From contig JAAVVV010000001.1 in NCBI GenBank assembly GCA_023910605.1, positions 2,532,698 through 2,596,697 on the forward strand: a stretch of DNA of 64,000 nt, in the 5' to 3' direction. Source of the DNA: Bosea sp. (in: a-proteobacteria) (GTDB lineage Bacteria; Pseudomonadota; Alphaproteobacteria; Rhizobiales; Beijerinckiaceae). Below the pieces are notes generated by a model. The model made no database searches. It saw only the letters and a list, made by a program, of their open reading frames with translations, and was not told the origin of the DNA. The position numbers and the translations under genes were made by a program. Positions 37,524 to 50,816 of this stretch are shown in pieces. Every line of letters starts with the position of its first letter. Position 1 is the stretch's first letter.

Positions 37524-38087
37524 TCAGCCCTCCATCTCGACAGCGGCGGCATCGGCGTCACGACGACGGGTCTGCAACTGTGAGACCTTGAGGTTGCGGC
37601 GGTTCGCGACGCCGCGCGGGCTGTCCTCGTTCTTGAGCGCCGAGAAGGTGGCGCGCACAAGGTTGTAGGGGTTGGACGAGCCGAGCGACTTCGACACGAC
37701 GTCCTGAATGCCAACCGTCTCGAACACGGCGCGCATCGGGCCGCCGGCAATGATGCCCGTACCGGCAGGAGCAGCACGAAGCACGACGCGGCCGGCGCCG
37801 TGGCGGCCGATCACATCATGATGCAGGGTGCGGCCTTCCTTGAGCGGCACGCGCACCAGAGACCGCTTGGCCGATTCGGTAGCCTTTCGGATCGCCTCGG
37901 GAACTTCGCGGGCCTTGCCGTGGCCGAAGCCCACGCGGCCCTTCTGGTCGCCGACCACAACGAGGGCCGCGAACGCCATGCGGCGGCCACCCTTCACTGT
38001 CTTGGCGACACGGTTGATGTGAACGAGGCGATCGACGAATTCGCTATCGACCTTTTCGCCGCGTTCAGAGCGGGGTTCTCTTGCCAT
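37524..38087 (-). CDS. rpsE: 30S ribosomal protein S5
   Basis: A 187-residue decoding-fidelity protein. The dsRNA-binding-like N domain has [36 protein letters not shown], and the C domain [22 protein letters not shown]. It is preceded by a 140-base gap that holds an imperfect hairpin (38153-38185), unlike the tight spacing elsewhere in the spc operon. Confidence 0.97.
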   Translation of the reverse strand: MAREPRSERGEKVDSEFVDRLVHINRVAKTVKGGRRMAFAALVVVGDQKGRVGFGHGKAREVPEAIRKATESAKRSLVRVPLKEGRTLHHDVIGRHGAGRVVLRAAPAGTGIIAGGPMRAVFETVGIQDVVSKSLGSSNPYNLVRATFSALKNEDSPRGVANRRNLKVSQLQTRRRDADAAAVEMEG

Positions 38088-38152
38088 GTTGTCCTCTTAC
38101 TTGCGCGGGCCACGAAACTGTGCCCGCTCGCTTGAGCAGTCGCCTAAAGACA

Positions 38153-38185
38153 GATGCTTCCAGGTCCTGTCAACCTGAAAGCATC
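38153..38185 (-). other. Stem-loop in the rplR-rpsE gap
   Basis: GATGCTTCCAGGT (38153-38165) pairs with ACCTGAAAGCATC (38173-38185) apart from one mismatch, around a 7-base loop. No T-run follows, so it looks like a structured mRNA spacer or processing site more than a terminator. Confidence 0.55.
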
Positions 38186-38227
38186 CGAAAAGCCAGGAGC
38201 CGGGCGCCTGCGCGCCTGGCGGATCGA

Positions 38228-38587
38228 TCAGAAGCTCAAACCGCCTTCACGGGCGGCCTCGGCCAGCGCCTTGACGCGGCCATGATAGAGATAGGCGCCG
38301 CGGTCGAACACGACCTCGGTCACGCCAGCCTTCGCGGCGCGCTCGGCGATCACCTTGCCGATGGCGGCAGCGGCCTCGACATTGGCGCCCGACTTGATCG
38401 CGGCCTTGAGATCGCCCTCGAGCGAGCAAGCGGACGCCAGCGTCACGCCCTTCTCGTCGTCGATGATCTGCGCATAGATCTGCTTGTTCGTGCGGTGCAC
38501 GGACAGGCGGGGACGGCCGTTCGCAGCTGCCTTGAGAGCGCGGCGGACGCGCGCCTTGCGGCGCTCTGTGGGTGTGAGTTTCGTCAT
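38228..38587 (-). CDS. rplR: 50S ribosomal protein L18
   Basis: A 119-residue protein that binds 5S rRNA with L5. It shows [29 protein letters not shown] and ends [26 protein letters not shown], the conserved L18 terminus. Spacing to rplF is 11 bases. Confidence 0.97.
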   Translation of the reverse strand: MTKLTPTERRKARVRRALKAAANGRPRLSVHRTNKQIYAQIIDDEKGVTLASACSLEGDLKAAIKSGANVEAAAAIGKVIAERAAKAGVTEVVFDRGAYLYHGRVKALAEAAREGGLSF

Positions 38588-38598
38588 CTGCCGCGTCC

Positions 38599-39132
38599 TT
38601 ACTTCTTCTTGCCTTCCTTGCGGAAGATGAATTCGCCGGCATACTTGACGCCCTTGCCCTTGTAGGGCTCGGGGCCGCGATAGTCGCGAATTTCGGCTGC
38701 GGTCTGGCCGACAACCTGCTTGTCGATGCCGGTCACCACGATTTCAGTCGGTTTGGGCGTCGCAATGGCGATGCCGGCCGGAATTTCGTAGTCGATGTCA
38801 TGAGAATAGCCGAGCGACAGTTTGAGCACCTTGCCCTGCACAGCCGCCCTGTAGCCCACGCCGGTGATCTCGAGCTTCTTCTCAAAGCCCTGGGATACGC
38901 CGACCATCAGGTTCTGCACCTGGGCGCGCGACATGCCCCACATGGCGCGGGAGCGATTGTCGTTGCCCTTCGGCGTCACAGTGATGACGTTGTTCTCCAT
39001 GGCCACGGCGACCTCCTCGGGCGCGCTGAAAGACAGCTCACCCTTCGCGCCCCTGACCTTGACGTTCTGGCCGCTGACCGAGGCAGTGACGCCTGTGGGC
39101 ACCGCGACGGGCTTCTTTCCTACGCGAGACAT
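38599..39132 (-). CDS. rplF: 50S ribosomal protein L6
   Basis: A 177-residue protein with two similar RNA-binding domains near the GTPase-associated centre. It begins [15 protein letters not shown] and ends with the conserved [25 protein letters not shown]. It lies between rpsH (17-base gap) and rplR. Confidence 0.97.
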   Translation of the reverse strand: MSRVGKKPVAVPTGVTASVSGQNVKVRGAKGELSFSAPEEVAVAMENNVITVTPKGNDNRSRAMWGMSRAQVQNLMVGVSQGFEKKLEITGVGYRAAVQGKVLKLSLGYSHDIDYEIPAGIAIATPKPTEIVVTGIDKQVVGQTAAEIRDYRGPEPYKGKGVKYAGEFIFRKEGKKK

Positions 39133-39149
39133 GGTTTTCCCCTCTCCCG

Positions 39150-39548
39150 TCAGAAGATCTTGCAGAGCACTTCGCCGCCGACGTTCATCTCGCGGGCGGC
39201 ATGATCCGCCATCACGCCCTTCGGCGTGGAGATGATCGTCACGCCGAGGCCATCAGCCACGCGCGGCATGGTGTCGACCGACGCATAAACGCGGCGGCCG
39301 GGCTTGGACACGCGCTCGATGGAGCGGATGACCGGCTGCCCTTCGTAATACTTGAGCTCGATGTCGAACTCCGAGCGTCCGTCGCTATGCTCCGTGGAGG
39401 CATAGCCGCGGATGTAACCTTCGGACTTAAGCACGTCGAGAACGCGCGCCCGCAGCTTGGAGCCCGGCGTTGAGACACGGGACTTGCGGCGCATCTGCGC
39501 GTTACGGATGCGGGTGAGCATGTCGCCCAACGGATCAATGATCGTCAT
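39150..39548 (-). CDS. rpsH: 30S ribosomal protein S8
   Basis: A 132-residue primary 16S rRNA-binding protein. It starts [21 protein letters not shown] and ends with [27 protein letters not shown], the classic S8 C terminus. In Escherichia coli S8 represses the spc operon by binding near rplE; whether a mimic exists here was not established. Confidence 0.97.
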   Translation of the reverse strand: MTIIDPLGDMLTRIRNAQMRRKSRVSTPGSKLRARVLDVLKSEGYIRGYASTEHSDGRSEFDIELKYYEGQPVIRSIERVSKPGRRVYASVDTMPRVADGLGVTIISTPKGVMADHAAREMNVGGEVLCKIF

Positions 39549-39560
39549 GGCCTTATCTCC

Positions 39561-39866
39561 TCACCAGCTCGACTTGACCAGGCCGGGAACCAGGCCCTTG
39601 TTGCCCAGTTCGCGCATGGCGATGCGGCTCATCTTGAGCTTGCGATAGACCGCGCGCGGACGGCCCGACACCTCGCAGCGATTGCGCACGCGGGTCTTGG
39701 AGCCATTGCGCGGCAGCGCCGCGAGCTTGAGGCGAGCTTCGAAGCGCTCGTCCATGGGCTTGCCTTCATCATTGGCGACGTTGAGCAGACGCTCACGCCG
39801 GCCGGCGAATTTCTTGACAAGCTTCTGACGACGCTTGTTGGTTTCGATGGAGCTCTTTTTGGCCAT
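39561..39866 (-). CDS. rpsN: 30S ribosomal protein S14 (zinc-independent form)
   Basis: A 101-residue head protein. The segment [24 protein letters not shown] lacks the CxxC pairs of the zinc-binding form, and the length is that of the long C-minus type. It lies 12 bases before rpsH and 35 bases after rplE. Confidence 0.97.
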   Translation of the reverse strand: MAKKSSIETNKRRQKLVKKFAGRRERLLNVANDEGKPMDERFEARLKLAALPRNGSKTRVRNRCEVSGRPRAVYRKLKMSRIAMRELGNKGLVPGLVKSSW

Positions 39867-39901
39867 CGTGATCTCCTGGTTGCCGCGTCTGAGCCTTCAG
39901 C

Positions 39902-40459
39902 TCACTGCCGGAACGGGAAGTTGAACAGCTTCAGAAGCGCGCGCGCCTCGTCATCCGTCTTGGCGGTCGTGCAAACGATCACATCCATGCCCCACACCTG
40001 ATCGACCTTGTCATAGGCGATCTCGGGAAAAACGATGTGCTCCTTGATGCCGAGGGCGAAGTTGCCCGCGCCATCAAAAGACTTCGGGTTCAGGCCACGG
40101 AAGTCACGCACGCGCGGGAGCGCAATGGTGACCAGACGGTCCACGAACTCGTACATGCGCTGCTTGCGCAGCGTGACCTTGGCGCCGATCGCAAGGTTCT
40201 CGCGCAGCTTGAAGCCGGCGATCGCGTTGCGGGCCTTGGTCACGACAGGACGCTGGCCGGCGATGAGTGCAAGGTCCGCAGCGGCAGTGTCGACCTTCTT
40301 GCGGTCGGCAGTGCCCTCGCCCACGCCCATGTTGAGCACGACCTTGGTGATCATCGGCACTTCGAGCGCGTTCTTGTAACCGAACTGCTCGATCATGGCG
40401 GGACGCACCACGTCCTCGTAGTGCTTCCGCATCCGCGGAGTGTAGGCAGCCTCAGCCAT
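39902..40459 (-). CDS. rplE: 50S ribosomal protein L5
   Basis: A 185-residue protein of the central protuberance, binding 5S rRNA and P-site tRNA. It shows [46 protein letters not shown] and [19 protein letters not shown]. Its start overlaps the end of rplX by 8 bases. Confidence 0.97.
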   Translation of the reverse strand: MAEAAYTPRMRKHYEDVVRPAMIEQFGYKNALEVPMITKVVLNMGVGEGTADRKKVDTAAADLALIAGQRPVVTKARNAIAGFKLRENLAIGAKVTLRKQRMYEFVDRLVTIALPRVRDFRGLNPKSFDGAGNFALGIKEHIVFPEIAYDKVDQVWGMDVIVCTTAKTDDEARALLKLFNFPFRQ

Positions 40460-40769
40460 CGATCAGATCTCCCGAACGCTTGGCGAACCGGACCTTGCGG
40501 CCGTCGTCCAGAATCTTGAAGCCCACGCGGGACGGCTTTCCGTCCTTCGGGTCGGCGATCTGAAGGTTTGACAGCTGGATAGCCGCCTCCTTCGAGATGA
40601 TGCCGCCTTCAGACTGCATGGTGGCTTTGGTGTGACGCTTGACAAGGTTGACGCCGCGAACGACGGCGCGGCCCTCGGTCGGGCTGACGCTCAGGACTTC
40701 GCCCGACTTGCCCTTGTCACGGCCGGTGATGACGACAACCTTGTCGCCCTTCTTGATTTTCGCGGCCAT
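40452..40769 (-). CDS. rplX: 50S ribosomal protein L24
   Basis: A 105-residue early-assembly protein with an N-terminal KOW motif ([24 protein letters not shown]) and [21 protein letters not shown]. It overlaps rplN by one base and rplE by 8 bases, so the three are translationally linked. Confidence 0.97.
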   Translation of the reverse strand: MAAKIKKGDKVVVITGRDKGKSGEVLSVSPTEGRAVVRGVNLVKRHTKATMQSEGGIISKEAAIQLSNLQIADPKDGKPSRVGFKILDDGRKVRFAKRSGDLIDG

Positions 40770-41137
40770 CAGAGCACCTCCGGCGCCAGCGAGATGATCT
40801 TCATGTGGTTCTTGCCGCGGAGCTCGCGCGGAACGGGCCCGAAGATGCGGGTGCCGATCGGCTCCTTCTGATTGTTGATCAGAACGGCGGCATTCTTGTC
40901 GAAGCGGATGACAGAGCCATCCACGCGTTGAACGTCCTTGGCGGTGCGAACGACCACCGCCTTCATGACGTCGCCCTTCTTAACGCGTCCACGCGGAATC
41001 GCTTCCTTGATGGAAACGACGATAATGTCGCCGACGCCAGCGTAACGACGCTTGGAGCCGCCGAGGACCTTGATGCACATAACCCGACGGGCGCCCGAAT
41101 TGTCGGCGACCTCGAGATTGGTTTGCACCTGGATCAT
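40769..41137 (-). CDS. rplN: 50S ribosomal protein L14
   Basis: A 122-residue interface protein. It begins [27 protein letters not shown] and contains [26 protein letters not shown], both invariant L14 segments. A 136-base gap separates it from rpsQ, and this gap contains a GC-rich inverted repeat (GGCGCG/CGCGCC). Confidence 0.97.
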   Translation of the reverse strand: MIQVQTNLEVADNSGARRVMCIKVLGGSKRRYAGVGDIIVVSIKEAIPRGRVKKGDVMKAVVVRTAKDVQRVDGSVIRFDKNAAVLINNQKEPIGTRIFGPVPRELRGKNHMKIISLAPEVL

Positions 41138-41273
41138 GGCCGTGATCCTTTCTGATGTCTTCAGACCGGTTTCCGGACTTGCATCCGGACTACGACTGTC
41201 GGGAGCTTCATGGAATGGCGCGTGGATGCACCGCGCGCCTGAAGGCCCCCAGCCAAACGAAAGAGAGTGCGCC

Positions 41274-41510
41274 TTACGGCGCGTTCTCCAGCACGACCCA
41301 GCGCTTCAGCTTGGAGATCGGTGCGGATTCCTCAATCCAGACCAGATCGCCCGCCTTGAAGCGGTTGGTTTCATCGTGCGCATGGTAGTTCTTCGTGCGC
41401 CGCACCGTCTTCTTCAGAAGAGGATGGGTGAATCGGCGCTCGACCTTAACGACCAAGGTCTTTTCCTGCTTGTCGCTGACGACGACGCCCTGGAGGATAC
41501 GCTTTGGCAT
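41274..41510 (-). CDS. rpsQ: 30S ribosomal protein S17
   Basis: A 78-residue OB-fold protein. It shows [51 protein letters not shown] and [11 protein letters not shown]. It ends the S10-type gene run before the longer gap to rplN. Confidence 0.97.
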   Translation of the reverse strand: MPKRILQGVVVSDKQEKTLVVKVERRFTHPLLKKTVRRTKNYHAHDETNRFKAGDLVWIEESAPISKLKRWVVLENAP

Positions 41511-41521
41511 GATGATCTCCT

Positions 41522-41746
41522 TCAGGCCTTGGCAGCGGCAGGCGCGGAGCCGGCCTTCTGACGGGCCAGCGTCTTCACGCGGGCGATGTCCCTGCGGACC
41601 TCGGTGACGCGCGACGTGTTCTCCATCTGGCCGGTGGCCTTCTGGAAGCGCAGGTTGAACTGTTCCTTCTTCAGCTTCAGGAGTTCGTCCTGCAACTGGT
41701 CGGCCGACATCACCTTGAGGTCGGACAGGCGCTGAGTGCTCTTCAT
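41522..41746 (-). CDS. rpmC: 50S ribosomal protein L29
   Basis: A 74-residue two-helix protein near the exit tunnel. It contains [55 protein letters not shown], the L29 hallmark. The C-terminal alanine-rich tail adds a few residues over the usual 63-68. Confidence 0.97.
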   Translation of the reverse strand: MKSTQRLSDLKVMSADQLQDELLKLKKEQFNLRFQKATGQMENTSRVTEVRRDIARVKTLARQKAGSAPAAAKA

Positions 41747-41757
41747 CGTCCCTCTCC

Positions 41758-42171
41758 TTACTCGGCGATGCGCTGAATGAAGCGCGTCTTGATCGGAAGC
41801 TTGGCGGCGCCGAGGCGGAACGCTTCGCGCGCCGTTTCCTCGTTCACGCCTTCCACCTCGAACATGATGCGGCCAGGCTTGACGCGGCAGGCCCAGAATT
41901 CGGGAGCCCCCTTGCCCTTGCCCATGCGCACCTCAGTGGGCTTCTTCGAAACCGGCACGTCCGGGAACACGCGGATCCAGACACGGCCCGCGCGCTTCAT
42001 GGCGCGTGTGATAGCACGGCGAGCCGCCTCGATCTGCCGAGCGGTGACGCGCTCCGGCTCGAGGGCCTTGAGCCCGAACTGGCCAAAGTTGAGTTCCGTG
42101 CCGCCCTTGGCGACGCCGGAAATACGCCCCTTGAACTGCTTGCGGAAATTCGTTTTCTTAGGTTGAAGCAT
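41758..42171 (-). CDS. rplP: 50S ribosomal protein L16
   Basis: A 137-residue protein near the A-site tRNA and peptidyl transferase centre. It begins [24 protein letters not shown] and contains [39 protein letters not shown]. Spacing to rpsC is 18 bases. Confidence 0.97.
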   Translation of the reverse strand: MLQPKKTNFRKQFKGRISGVAKGGTELNFGQFGLKALEPERVTARQIEAARRAITRAMKRAGRVWIRVFPDVPVSKKPTEVRMGKGKGAPEFWACRVKPGRIMFEVEGVNEETAREAFRLGAAKLPIKTRFIQRIAE

Positions 42172-42189
42172 GACGGTCCTCGATCAACC

Positions 42190-42909
42190 TCAGGCCTGTT
42201 CGCGTTCGCGGCGACGATCGCCACCGCTCGACGGACGGGAAGCCTCTTCATTCATGCGCTTGTCCTGCGCCATCGGATCGTGCTCAAGGACCTCGCCCTT
42301 GAAGATCCAGACCTTGATGCCGCACGTGCCATAAGTCGTGAACGCGGTCGCGACGCCATAGTCGATGTCGGCGCGCATCGTGTGCAGCGGCACCCGGCCT
42401 TCGCGATACCACTCCTGCCGCGCGATTTCAGCACCGCCGAGACGGCCCGCACAGTTGATGCGGATTCCTTCGGCGCCAAGACGCATGGCGGACTGCACAG
42501 CGCGCTTCATGGCGCGGCGGAACGCAACGCGGCGTTCGAGTTGCTGGGCGATCGAATCGGCCACAAGCGTGGAGTCGACTTCAGGCTTGCGCACCTCGAC
42601 GATGTTGATCGAGACGTCCGCCCTGGTCATCTTCAACACGACCTTGCGCAACTTCTCGATGTCGGCGCCCTTCTTGCCGATGACAACGCCCGGACGAGCC
42701 GAGAGGATGGTGACCCGGCATTTCTTGTGCGGGCGCTCGATTATGATCTTGGAAACGGCGGCCTGTTTGAGGACCTTCATCAGCTCGGCACGGATCGCGA
42801 AATCCTCGTGCAGAAGCTTGCCGTACTCGGCGCCCTGCGCGAACCAGCGCGAGTCCCAGGTGCGGTTGATGCCGAGGCGCAGACCGATCGGATTGACTTT
42901 CTGACCCAT
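42190..42909 (-). CDS. rpsC: 30S ribosomal protein S3
   Basis: A 239-residue mRNA-entry protein with a KH domain ([23 protein letters not shown] near 64-86). It starts [23 protein letters not shown]; an upstream in-frame extension was dropped. The C-terminal tail is basic and low-complexity ([15 protein letters not shown]). Confidence 0.97.
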   Translation of the reverse strand: MGQKVNPIGLRLGINRTWDSRWFAQGAEYGKLLHEDFAIRAELMKVLKQAAVSKIIIERPHKKCRVTILSARPGVVIGKKGADIEKLRKVVLKMTRADVSINIVEVRKPEVDSTLVADSIAQQLERRVAFRRAMKRAVQSAMRLGAEGIRINCAGRLGGAEIARQEWYREGRVPLHTMRADIDYGVATAFTTYGTCGIKVWIFKGEVLEHDPMAQDKRMNEEASRPSSGGDRRREREQA

Positions 42910-42919
42910 CGTTCTCTCC

Positions 42920-43303
42920 TCAGGCCTTCGCTTCGGACGTTTCGCGCACAACAATCGTGATGTGAGCGAAAGGCTTCAGGATACGAGCGCCACGACCGCG
43001 GGCGCGGGCATGGAAACGCTTCATCACGAGGCCCTTGCCGACATGGGCGTGGGCGACGACCAGGTCGTCTACGTCCAGCGAATGGTTGTTCTCTGCATTG
43101 GCGATCGCGCTCTGCAGGCACTTGCGGACATCGAGAGCAATGCGCTTGCGCGAGAACTCAAGGTCGGCCAACGCGGTCGAGACCCTTTTTCCGCGGATGA
43201 GACCGGCAACAAGATTGAGCTTCTGTGGGCTGATGCGCAGATTGCGCGCAACGGCCTGTGCTTCCTTGTCGCTCAGCGCGCGTGGAGTGGCAGCCTTACT
43301 CAT
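42920..43303 (-). CDS. rplV: 50S ribosomal protein L22
   Basis: A 127-residue protein that lines the exit tunnel. It contains [44 protein letters not shown] and the loop [25 protein letters not shown], which reaches the tunnel constriction. It stands 10 bases before rpsC. Confidence 0.97.
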   Translation of the reverse strand: MSKAATPRALSDKEAQAVARNLRISPQKLNLVAGLIRGKRVSTALADLEFSRKRIALDVRKCLQSAIANAENNHSLDVDDLVVAHAHVGKGLVMKRFHARARGRGARILKPFAHITIVVRETSEAKA

Positions 43304-43306
43304 GGC

Positions 43307-43585
43307 TCACTTCCTCTTCGCTTTTTTGTCCGCGGCATGGCCGTAGAAGGTGCGGGTCGGCGAGTACTCGCCGAACTTCTGCCCCACCATTTCTTCGGTC
43401 ACCGTAACCGGGATGTGCTTCTGGCCGTTGTAGACGCCGAACGTAAGTCCGACGAACTGCGGCAGGATCGTGGAGCGACGGCTCCAGATCTTGACGACTT
43501 CCGAGCGGCTCGAATTGCGAGCAGCTTCGGCCTTCTTCAGAAGGTATCCGTCTACGAACGGACCTTTCCAAACAGAACGAGCCAT
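43307..43585 (-). CDS. rpsS: 30S ribosomal protein S19
   Basis: A 92-residue head protein. It shows [51 protein letters not shown] and [25 protein letters not shown] at 43585 fits the family; the frame runs on upstream only as overlap with rplB. Confidence 0.97.
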   Translation of the reverse strand: MARSVWKGPFVDGYLLKKAEAARNSSRSEVVKIWSRRSTILPQFVGLTFGVYNGQKHIPVTVTEEMVGQKFGEYSPTRTFYGHAADKKAKRK

Positions 43586-43590
43586 GAGCC

Positions 43591-44433
43591 TCAGCCCTTC
43601 TTCTTGCGGGCGTGGCGGGACGCCACGATGAATGTGTCGGTGCGCTTGTTGACGCGCGTCTTCTTGCCCTTGGTCGGCTTGCCCCACGGCGTGACCGGGT
43701 GACGACCGCCCGAGGTGCGGCCTTCGCCGCCGCCGTGCGGGTGGTCGACCGGGTTCATCGCAACGCCACGATTGTGCGGACGCTTGCCGAGCCAGCGATT
43801 GCGGCCAGCCTTGCCGAGCGAGATATTCATGTGGTCCGGGTTGGACACCGCACCGACGGTGGCGAAGCACAGGCCGTTGACCAAACGCTGCTCCCCCGAA
43901 TTGAGACGCAGGATGACATTGCCGCTGTCGCGGCCCACGATCTGAGCATAGTTGCCGGCCGAGCGAGCGATCGCACCGCCCTTCCCGATCTTCAGCTCCA
44001 CATTGTGCACGATCGTGCCAACAGGGATGCTGCCGATCGGCATCGCATTGCCGGGCTTCACGTCGGCGCTGTCGGCAGCGACAACCGTGTCGCCGACCGC
44101 CAGGCGCTGCGGCGCCAGGATGTAGGACAGCGTGCCGTCCTCATACCTGATCAGCGCGATGAAGGCTGTGCGGTTCGGATCGTATTCGATCCTGTCAACC
44201 ACGGCCGACATGCCCAGATGCGACCGACGCTTGAAGTCCACAAGGCGCAGCGAGCGCTTGTGGCCGCCACCGCGGAACCGCACCGTGACGCGGCCGAGGT
44301 TGTTGCGCCCGCCCGAGGACGACTTGCCCTCGGTCAGCGTCTTCACCGGCTTGCCCTTGTAGAGCTCGCTGCGGTCCACCAGCACGAGCTGGCGCATGCT
44401 GGGCGTTGTCGGCTTGTAAAGCTTGAGTGCCAT
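43591..44433 (-). CDS. rplB: 50S ribosomal protein L2
   Basis: A 280-residue protein needed for subunit joining and peptidyl transfer. It shows [24 protein letters not shown] and the C-terminal [34 protein letters not shown], with the histidine implicated in activity. It is 5 bases from rpsS. Confidence 0.97.
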   Translation of the reverse strand: MALKLYKPTTPSMRQLVLVDRSELYKGKPVKTLTEGKSSSGGRNNLGRVTVRFRGGGHKRSLRLVDFKRRSHLGMSAVVDRIEYDPNRTAFIALIRYEDGTLSYILAPQRLAVGDTVVAADSADVKPGNAMPIGSIPVGTIVHNVELKIGKGGAIARSAGNYAQIVGRDSGNVILRLNSGEQRLVNGLCFATVGAVSNPDHMNISLGKAGRNRWLGKRPHNRGVAMNPVDHPHGGGEGRTSGGRHPVTPWGKPTKGKKTRVNKRTDTFIVASRHARKKKG

Positions 44434-44455
44434 TTTTCCAGGTCCCTTCGTCGTC

Positions 44456-44752
44456 TCAGAGACCCGTCGTCACGTCGATCTTCTGGCCCTCTTCGAGGGT
44501 GACGATCGCTTTCTTGACGTCGGAGCGCTGGCCGAGCCGGCCTTTGAACACCTTCATTTTGCCTTCGGTCAGGATCGTGTTCACGGCCCTCACCTTGACA
44601 TCGAACAGCTTCTCGACCGCAGCCTTGATCTGCGGCTTCGTCGCGTCCTTGCGAACCTTGAAGACGACCTTGTTCTGTTCGGACAGAATGGTTGCCTTTT
44701 CCGTGATCACCGGAGCGACGATCACGTCGTAATGGCGCGGGTCCATGCTCAT
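44456..44752 (-). CDS. rplW: 50S ribosomal protein L23
   Basis: A 98-residue exit-site protein and docking point for trigger factor and SRP. It shows [27 protein letters not shown] and [14 protein letters not shown]. It is coupled to rplD by an ATGA overlap. Confidence 0.97.
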   Translation of the reverse strand: MSMDPRHYDVIVAPVITEKATILSEQNKVVFKVRKDATKPQIKAAVEKLFDVKVRAVNTILTEGKMKVFKGRLGQRSDVKKAIVTLEEGQKIDVTTGL

Positions 44753-45369
44753 TTGAAGCGCGCCTCCAGCGCATCGACGGCCGATTTGGTCAGGACGAGC
44801 TTCTCGCGGCGCATGATGTCATACACGTTGATGCCCTGCACCGGCAGGACGTCCACGTTCGCGATGGAACGGGCGGCCAGGCCGAAATTGCGGTCGATCT
44901 CGGCGCCGCCGATGATCAGCACGTTGGCGAGGCCGAGCTTCTCGAACTGGCCGCGCAGCGCCTTGGTCTTGGGCTCGGACAGCTTCACATCGTCGACGAC
45001 GATGATCGAGGCATCCCTCGCCTTGGCCGAGAGCGCATGCTTGAGCCCGAGAGCGCGAACCTTCTTCTGCAGGTCATGAGCGTGGGAACGCTGCACAGGG
45101 CCGAACGCCCGGCCGCCGCCGCGGAACTGCGGAGCCGAAGCCGCGCCATGACGTGCGCCGCCAGTGCCCTTCTGCTTGTACAGCTTCTTCTTGGTGCGAT
45201 TGATCTCGCTGCGTAGAAGGGTGGCGTGCGTTCCGGCCTGCCGCTTGGCGAGCTGATAGCGCACCACGCGGTGGATCAGATCGACGCGCGGCTCGAGACC
45301 GAAGATCGCATCGGACAGATCAACCGAACCGGCAGAAGCGCCGTCGAGAGTCGTCACATCAAGTTTCAT
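44749..45369 (-). CDS. rplD: 50S ribosomal protein L4
   Basis: A 206-residue protein with the tunnel-reaching loop [30 protein letters not shown] (about 60-90). ATG at 45369 was chosen over the GTG just before it because GGAGG lies 7 bases upstream. Its start shares a base with the rplC stop (TGATG). In Escherichia coli L4 also represses the S10 operon. Confidence 0.97.
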   Translation of the reverse strand: MKLDVTTLDGASAGSVDLSDAIFGLEPRVDLIHRVVRYQLAKRQAGTHATLLRSEINRTKKKLYKQKGTGGARHGAASAPQFRGGGRAFGPVQRSHAHDLQKKVRALGLKHALSAKARDASIIVVDDVKLSEPKTKALRGQFEKLGLANVLIIGGAEIDRNFGLAARSIANVDVLPVQGINVYDIMRREKLVLTKSAVDALEARFK

Positions 45370-46082
45370 CACTGACCCTCCACCGCTTCGGCCGCCGGAG
45401 CGCCGTCGTTGATCTTGAACTTGCCAGGAACCGGAGCATCCTTCGGAAGCGCGCGCTTCACGGCGTCACGCACCCGGATCCAACCGCCATTCACGCCAGG
45501 CACCGCGCCCTGCACCAGAATCAGGCCCCGACCGGCGTCAGTCGACACCACCTTGAGGTTCTGCGTGGTGACGGTTTCGGCGCCCATGTGGCCGGGCATC
45601 TTCTTGTTCTTGAACGTCTTGCCGGGGTCCTGACGACCACCGGTTGAACCAATCGAGCGGTGCGACACAGACACGCCGTGGGTGGCGCGAAGACCGCCGA
45701 AGTTCCAGCGTTTCATGCCGCCAGCGAAGCCCTTGCCGGTCGTCGTCCCGGTCACGTCCACGAACTGGCCCGGAACGAAGTGATCGGCCGTGATTTCGGC
45801 GCCGACCGGGATGAGGCCCGCATCATCGACGCGAAACTCGGCAAGCTTCTTCTTCGGCTCAACCTGCGCAACAGCGAAGCGCGCACGTTCGGCCTTGGAC
45901 ACGTTCTTGACCCTGGCCTTGCCGACGCCGATCTGCAGCGCGACGTAACCGTTGGTTTCCACCGTGCGGTGAGCGACAACCTGGCAATTGTCGACTTTCA
46001 GAACCGTGACGGGAATGTTCTCGCCGGCGTCGTTATAGACGCGGGTCATCCCGACCTTCTGGGCAATAACACCAGACCTCAT
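45369..46082 (-). CDS. rplC: 50S ribosomal protein L3
   Basis: A 237-residue assembly-initiating protein. It starts [20 protein letters not shown] and has the loop region [50 protein letters not shown] that reaches the peptidyl transferase centre. It is slightly longer than the Escherichia coli protein (209), with an added C-terminal tail. Confidence 0.97.
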   Translation of the reverse strand: MRSGVIAQKVGMTRVYNDAGENIPVTVLKVDNCQVVAHRTVETNGYVALQIGVGKARVKNVSKAERARFAVAQVEPKKKLAEFRVDDAGLIPVGAEITADHFVPGQFVDVTGTTTGKGFAGGMKRWNFGGLRATHGVSVSHRSIGSTGGRQDPGKTFKNKKMPGHMGAETVTTQNLKVVSTDAGRGLILVQGAVPGVNGGWIRVRDAVKRALPKDAPVPGKFKINDGAPAAEAVEGQ

Positions 46083-46115
46083 GGCTGCTTATCCTTTTCC
46101 AGAGGAGGTCAACGA

Positions 46116-46424
<309 letters not shown>

Positions 46425-46444
46425 GGTCTTGATCTCCGTGACTC

Positions 46445-46478
46445 AAAAGGCGCGGCCTGCCACCGAGGCGGCCGCGCC
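46445..46478 (-). terminator. Terminator-like hairpin between tuf and rpsJ
   Basis: In gene direction GGCGCGGCC (46478-46470) pairs with GGCCGCGCC (46457-46449), 9 bp, followed directly by TTTTGAG. It starts about 10 bases after the tuf stop. It probably ends or thins transcription at the str/S10 boundary, so rpsJ may rely on read-through or on a promoter inside tuf. Confidence 0.75.
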
Positions 46479-46489
46479 CGTGAAGGTGC

Positions 46490-47680
<1,191 letters not shown>

Positions 47681-47757
47681 GGTCAGTCTCCGCCAGTGGG
47701 AAGTTGCAGTTCAGGGTTGCTTGGTTGAAGTCTCGCGTCAGAGCGGTGGGCGTGGCG

Positions 47758-49833
47758 TCAAGTGTACTTGGCAACGACCTTCTCCGCCTCGTTGCGCGGA
47801 ACCTCTTCGTAATGATCGAATTGCATCGTGTAGTTGGCGCGCCCCTGGGAGAAGGACCGCAGCGTGTTGACATAGCCGAACATGTTGGCCAGCGGCACCA
47901 TGGCATTCACGACAACAGCGTTGCCGCGCATGTCCTGGCCCTGGATCTGGCCGCGGCGGGAGTTGAGGTCGCCGATGACCGAACCGGTGTAGTCTTCCGG
48001 GGTCACGACCTCGACCTTCATGACCGGCTCGAGCAGCACGCAACCTGCCTTCTGCAGCGCTTCGCGCAGCCCGGCGCGGGAGGCGATTTCGAAGGCCAGC
48101 GCCGACGAGTCGACTTCGTGGTAGCCGCCATCGATCAGTTCGACGCGGATGTCAACGACCGGAAAGCCGGCGAGGATGCCCGAGCCGATGACGCTCGTGA
48201 GGCCCTTCTCAACGCCGGGAATATACTCCTTCGGCACCGCGCCACCAACGATCTTGGAGTCAAACACGAAGCCCGAACCCGGCTCCCCGGGAATGAGGTT
48301 GAACTTGATCTTGGCAAACTGGCCCGAACCGCCAGACTGCTTCTTGTGGGTGTATTCGTGCTCGACCGCGCGGGATACCTTCTCGCGATAGGCAACCTGC
48401 GGCGCGCCGATGTTCGCGTCCACCTTGTAGGTGCGGCGCAGGATGTCGACCTTGATGTCGAGGTGCAGTTCGCCCATCCCGCGAAGGATCGTCTGGCCGC
48501 TTTCCTGATCGGTGGAAACCCGGAAGGAAGGATCCTCATTGGCCAGCTTGGCCAGTGCAACGCCCAGCTTTTCCTGGTCGGCCTTGGTCTTGGGCTCGAT
48601 CGCGATCTCGATGACGGGCTCAGGGAACTCCATGCGCTCGAGGATCACAGGTTTGACCGGATCGCACAGCGTGTCGCCGGTGCGAACATCCTTGAGGCCG
48701 GCCAGCGCGACGATGTCGCCGGCATAGGCTTCCTTGATGTCCTCGCGGTTGTTGGCGTGCATCAGCAGCATGCGGCCGACGCGTTCCTTCTTGTCGCGGG
48801 TCGAGTTCAGCACGTTCGCGCCAGCGTCGATCTTGCCGGAATAGACGCGACAGAAAGTGATCGTGCCGACAAACGGGTCGTCCATGATCTTGAAGGCGAG
48901 CATGGAGAAGGGGTCCGTGTCGAGCGGACGACGGATGGTCTCTTCTTCGGTGTTGAAATCGATGCCCTTGATGTCGCCGCGACCAACAGGGGACGGGAGA
49001 AAGTCGACCACTGCATCAAGAAGTGGCTGCACGCCCTTGTTCTTGAAGGCCGAACCGCAAAGAACGGGATGAAAGGCACGGCGCTGCACAGCCGTGCGGA
49101 TGAGCGAGCGCAGGGTGTCTTCGGACGGCTCCTGACCGTCGAGATAGGCCATCATGGCCTCATCGTTCATCTCCACCGCTGCCTCAAGCAGCTTGTGACG
49201 GTATTCCCTGGCCTGGTCAACGAGGTCAGCCGGAATGTCGGTCTCGACGAAGGTGGCGCCAAGCGCCTCGCCGTTCCAGACGATGGCCTTCATCTTGATG
49301 AGATCGACAACGCCGGTGAAGTTGTTCTCCGCGCCGATCGGCAGTTGCAGGCAGACGGGCTTTCCGGCCACGCGATCGATGATGTCCTGCACGCAGCGGA
49401 AGAAATCCGCCCCGGTCTTGTCCATCTTGTTGACGAACACGATGCGCGGCACGTCATACTTGTCGGCTTGGCGCCACACTGTTTCGGTCTGGGGCTCCAC
49501 GCCCTGGTTGCCGTCGAGCACGCAGACAGCGCCGTCGAGCACGCGCAGGGACCGCTCGACTTCGATGGTGAAGTCGACGTGGCCAGGCGTGTCGATGATG
49601 TTCATGCGCTTGTCGCGCCAGAAGCAGGTCGTCGCCGCGGAGGTGATCGTGATGCCACGCTCCTGCTCCTGCTCCATCCAATCCATGGTGGCCGCGCCTT
49701 CATGGACTTCGCCGATCTTGTGGGATTTGCCCGTGTAATACAGGATCCGCTCGGTCGTCGTGGTCTTGCCGGCGTCGATATGCGCCATGATGCCGAAATT
49801 TCGGTAGTCTTCGATCTTATGGACGCGTGCCAT
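47758..49833 (-). CDS. fusA: Elongation factor G
   Basis: A 691-residue translocase GTPase with five domains. It shows [20 protein letters not shown] (G1), [23 protein letters not shown] (G3), [10 protein letters not shown] (G4) and the domain IV stretch around [12 protein letters not shown]. It lies in the str operon between rpsG (33-base gap) and tuf (77-base gap). Confidence 0.97.
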   Translation of the reverse strand: MARVHKIEDYRNFGIMAHIDAGKTTTTERILYYTGKSHKIGEVHEGAATMDWMEQEQERGITITSAATTCFWRDKRMNIIDTPGHVDFTIEVERSLRVLDGAVCVLDGNQGVEPQTETVWRQADKYDVPRIVFVNKMDKTGADFFRCVQDIIDRVAGKPVCLQLPIGAENNFTGVVDLIKMKAIVWNGEALGATFVETDIPADLVDQAREYRHKLLEAAVEMNDEAMMAYLDGQEPSEDTLRSLIRTAVQRRAFHPVLCGSAFKNKGVQPLLDAVVDFLPSPVGRGDIKGIDFNTEEETIRRPLDTDPFSMLAFKIMDDPFVGTITFCRVYSGKIDAGANVLNSTRDKKERVGRMLLMHANNREDIKEAYAGDIVALAGLKDVRTGDTLCDPVKPVILERMEFPEPVIEIAIEPKTKADQEKLGVALAKLANEDPSFRVSTDQESGQTILRGMGELHLDIKVDILRRTYKVDANIGAPQVAYREKVSRAVEHEYTHKKQSGGSGQFAKIKFNLIPGEPGSGFVFDSKIVGGAVPKEYIPGVEKGLTSVIGSGILAGFPVVDIRVELIDGGYHEVDSSALAFEIASRAGLREALQKAGCVLLEPVMKVEVVTPEDYTGSVIGDLNSRRGQIQGQDMRGNAVVVNAMVPLANMFGYVNTLRSFSQGRANYTMQFDHYEEVPRNEAEKVVAKYT

Positions 49834-49866
49834 GTCATGAAACTCCGTGAACCCGTGAGGACCAGA

Positions 49867-50343
<477 letters not shown>

Positions 50344-50444
50344 CTACCCTTCGTTTCTCGAAAGTGGGCGGCAAGGCCCGGTTAACAACGGTGTTGCGAG
50401 GCATGGCCTCGCCGGGACAGGGCTTGCACCCCCTCCCCGGACAA

Positions 50445-50816
50445 TCACTTCGGACGCTTGGCGCCGTACTTCGAACGACGCTGCTTGCGGTTCTTGACGC
50501 CCTGGGTATCGAGAACGCCGCGCAGGATGTGATAGCGAACGCCCGGAAGATCCTTCACGCGGCCGCCGCGGATCATCACCACGGAGTGCTCCTGAAGATT
50601 GTGGCCCTCGCCCGGGATGTAGCCGATGACCTCGAAACCATTTGTCAGACGAACCTTGGCGACCTTGCGCAGAGCCGAGTTCGGCTTCTTCGGAGTCGTG
50701 GTGTAGACGCGCGTGCATACGCCACGCTTTTGGGGGCAGGACTCGAGCGCGGGGGCCTTGTTCCTGCTCTTCTGGGCTTCCCGCGGCTTGCGGATCAGCT
50801 GGCTGATCGTGGGCAT
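50445..50816 (-). CDS. rpsL: 30S ribosomal protein S12
   Basis: A 123-residue decoding-centre protein. The start [13 protein letters not shown] is universal; the upstream in-frame codons were dropped. [18 protein letters not shown] and [17 protein letters not shown] contain the two lysines whose substitution gives streptomycin resistance, both wild type here. First gene of the str operon after a long leader. Confidence 0.97.
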   Translation of the reverse strand: MPTISQLIRKPREAQKSRNKAPALESCPQKRGVCTRVYTTTPKKPNSALRKVAKVRLTNGFEVIGYIPGEGHNLQEHSVVMIRGGRVKDLPGVRYHILRGVLDTQGVKNRKQRRSKYGAKRPK

